Under the pieces are notes generated by a model. It did not search any database and was not told the DNA's origin. It saw only the letters and a list, made by a program, of their open reading frames with translations. 13,280 nucleotides of DNA from Clostridiales bacterium (GTDB lineage: Bacteria; Bacillota; Clostridia; Oscillospirales; Oscillospiraceae), in contig SFGJ01000030.1 of assembly GCA_004557655.1 (NCBI GenBank), positions 1 through 13,280 of the forward strand. Direction: 5' to 3'. This document shows, piece after piece, positions 13,141 to 13,280 of this stretch; positions within the stretch are counted from its first letter, which is position 1, and each line of letters opens with the position of its first letter. A program made the position numbers and the translations under genes.

Positions 13141-13280
13141 AAAATCGACCTCCTTTGTAACGGTACACAATACCGTAAAAGGCAGAGAAAAGCTATGGGG
13201 AAGCCACACTATTATCAGAAAGTTATCAATTCTCAACCGCCGCTTATCTTTGTTTATGGCGTAGCAAGATTTGAGCTGCT
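13141..13280. other. Region upstream of int with a 17-bp palindrome; no complete gene seen
   Basis: ACGGTACACAATACCGT (13160-13176), with 6-bp arms, lies directly upstream of the int ribosome binding site on the minus strand and could be an operator or a small hairpin. The int frame stays open to the window edge on the minus strand and includes INKDKRRLRIDNFL, which might be the end of an excisionase-like gene or chance. No convincing promoter was found. Confidence 0.35.

Noticed and set aside
1..13280. CRISPR arrays, insertion sequences, toxin-antitoxin or phage-defence genes
   Set aside because: No regularly spaced repeats, transposase genes or defence-family motifs were found; the only mobile feature is the integrase at the right end.

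Overview
The window looks like chromosome from a spore-forming, GC-rich Clostridia member, most likely of the Oscillospiraceae/Ruminococcaceae type. The evidence is spoVAD and spoVAE, strong AGGAGG ribosome binding sites, SigA-like promoters, a MocR regulator, an ECF S component, and a surface protein with an LPXTG-like anchor and CxxC repeats. No species can be named from the sequence alone. All calls come from reading motifs and signals by eye, without database searches.

Left part (1-3830). The end of a gene resembling electron transfer flavoprotein alpha converges on a secreted, wall-anchored C69-family peptidase (183-2072, minus), with two terminators back to back between them. The peptidase has its own consensus SigA promoter. 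An AT-rich gap then leads to a 67-residue two-helix membrane protein (2361-2564, plus) with a near-consensus promoter. It shares a perfect 22-bp bidirectional terminator with ywlG (2621-3223, minus). Upstream of ywlG on the same strand lies an ECF transporter S component (3315-3830).

Middle part (3831-7946). A MocR regulator (GntR helix-turn-helix joined to a PLP aminotransferase-like domain) diverges from the ECF gene. This suggests regulated vitamin uptake, with B6 as the best guess. The MocR gene overlaps a GreA/GreB-like factor, which is followed closely by thiamine pyrophosphokinase (thiN), so the three look like one operon ending at a terminator. spoVAD and spoVAE follow behind a candidate SigG promoter, without an adjacent spoVAC.

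Copper module (7943-10847). A perfect TTGACA-N17-TATAAT promoter, whose -35 box overlaps the spoVAE stop codon, and two CsoR-type palindromes control csoR. Next comes a CopA P1B-ATPase whose reading frame runs without a stop into a complete CopZ-like domain. That domain still has its own ribosome binding site and ATG.

Right part (10848-13280). A DivIVA-like coiled-coil protein (minus) is followed by tRNA-Arg(ACG) with its own promoter and terminator. Right after the tRNA, a tyrosine recombinase points towards it, marking one end of an integrative element whose remainder lies beyond the window.
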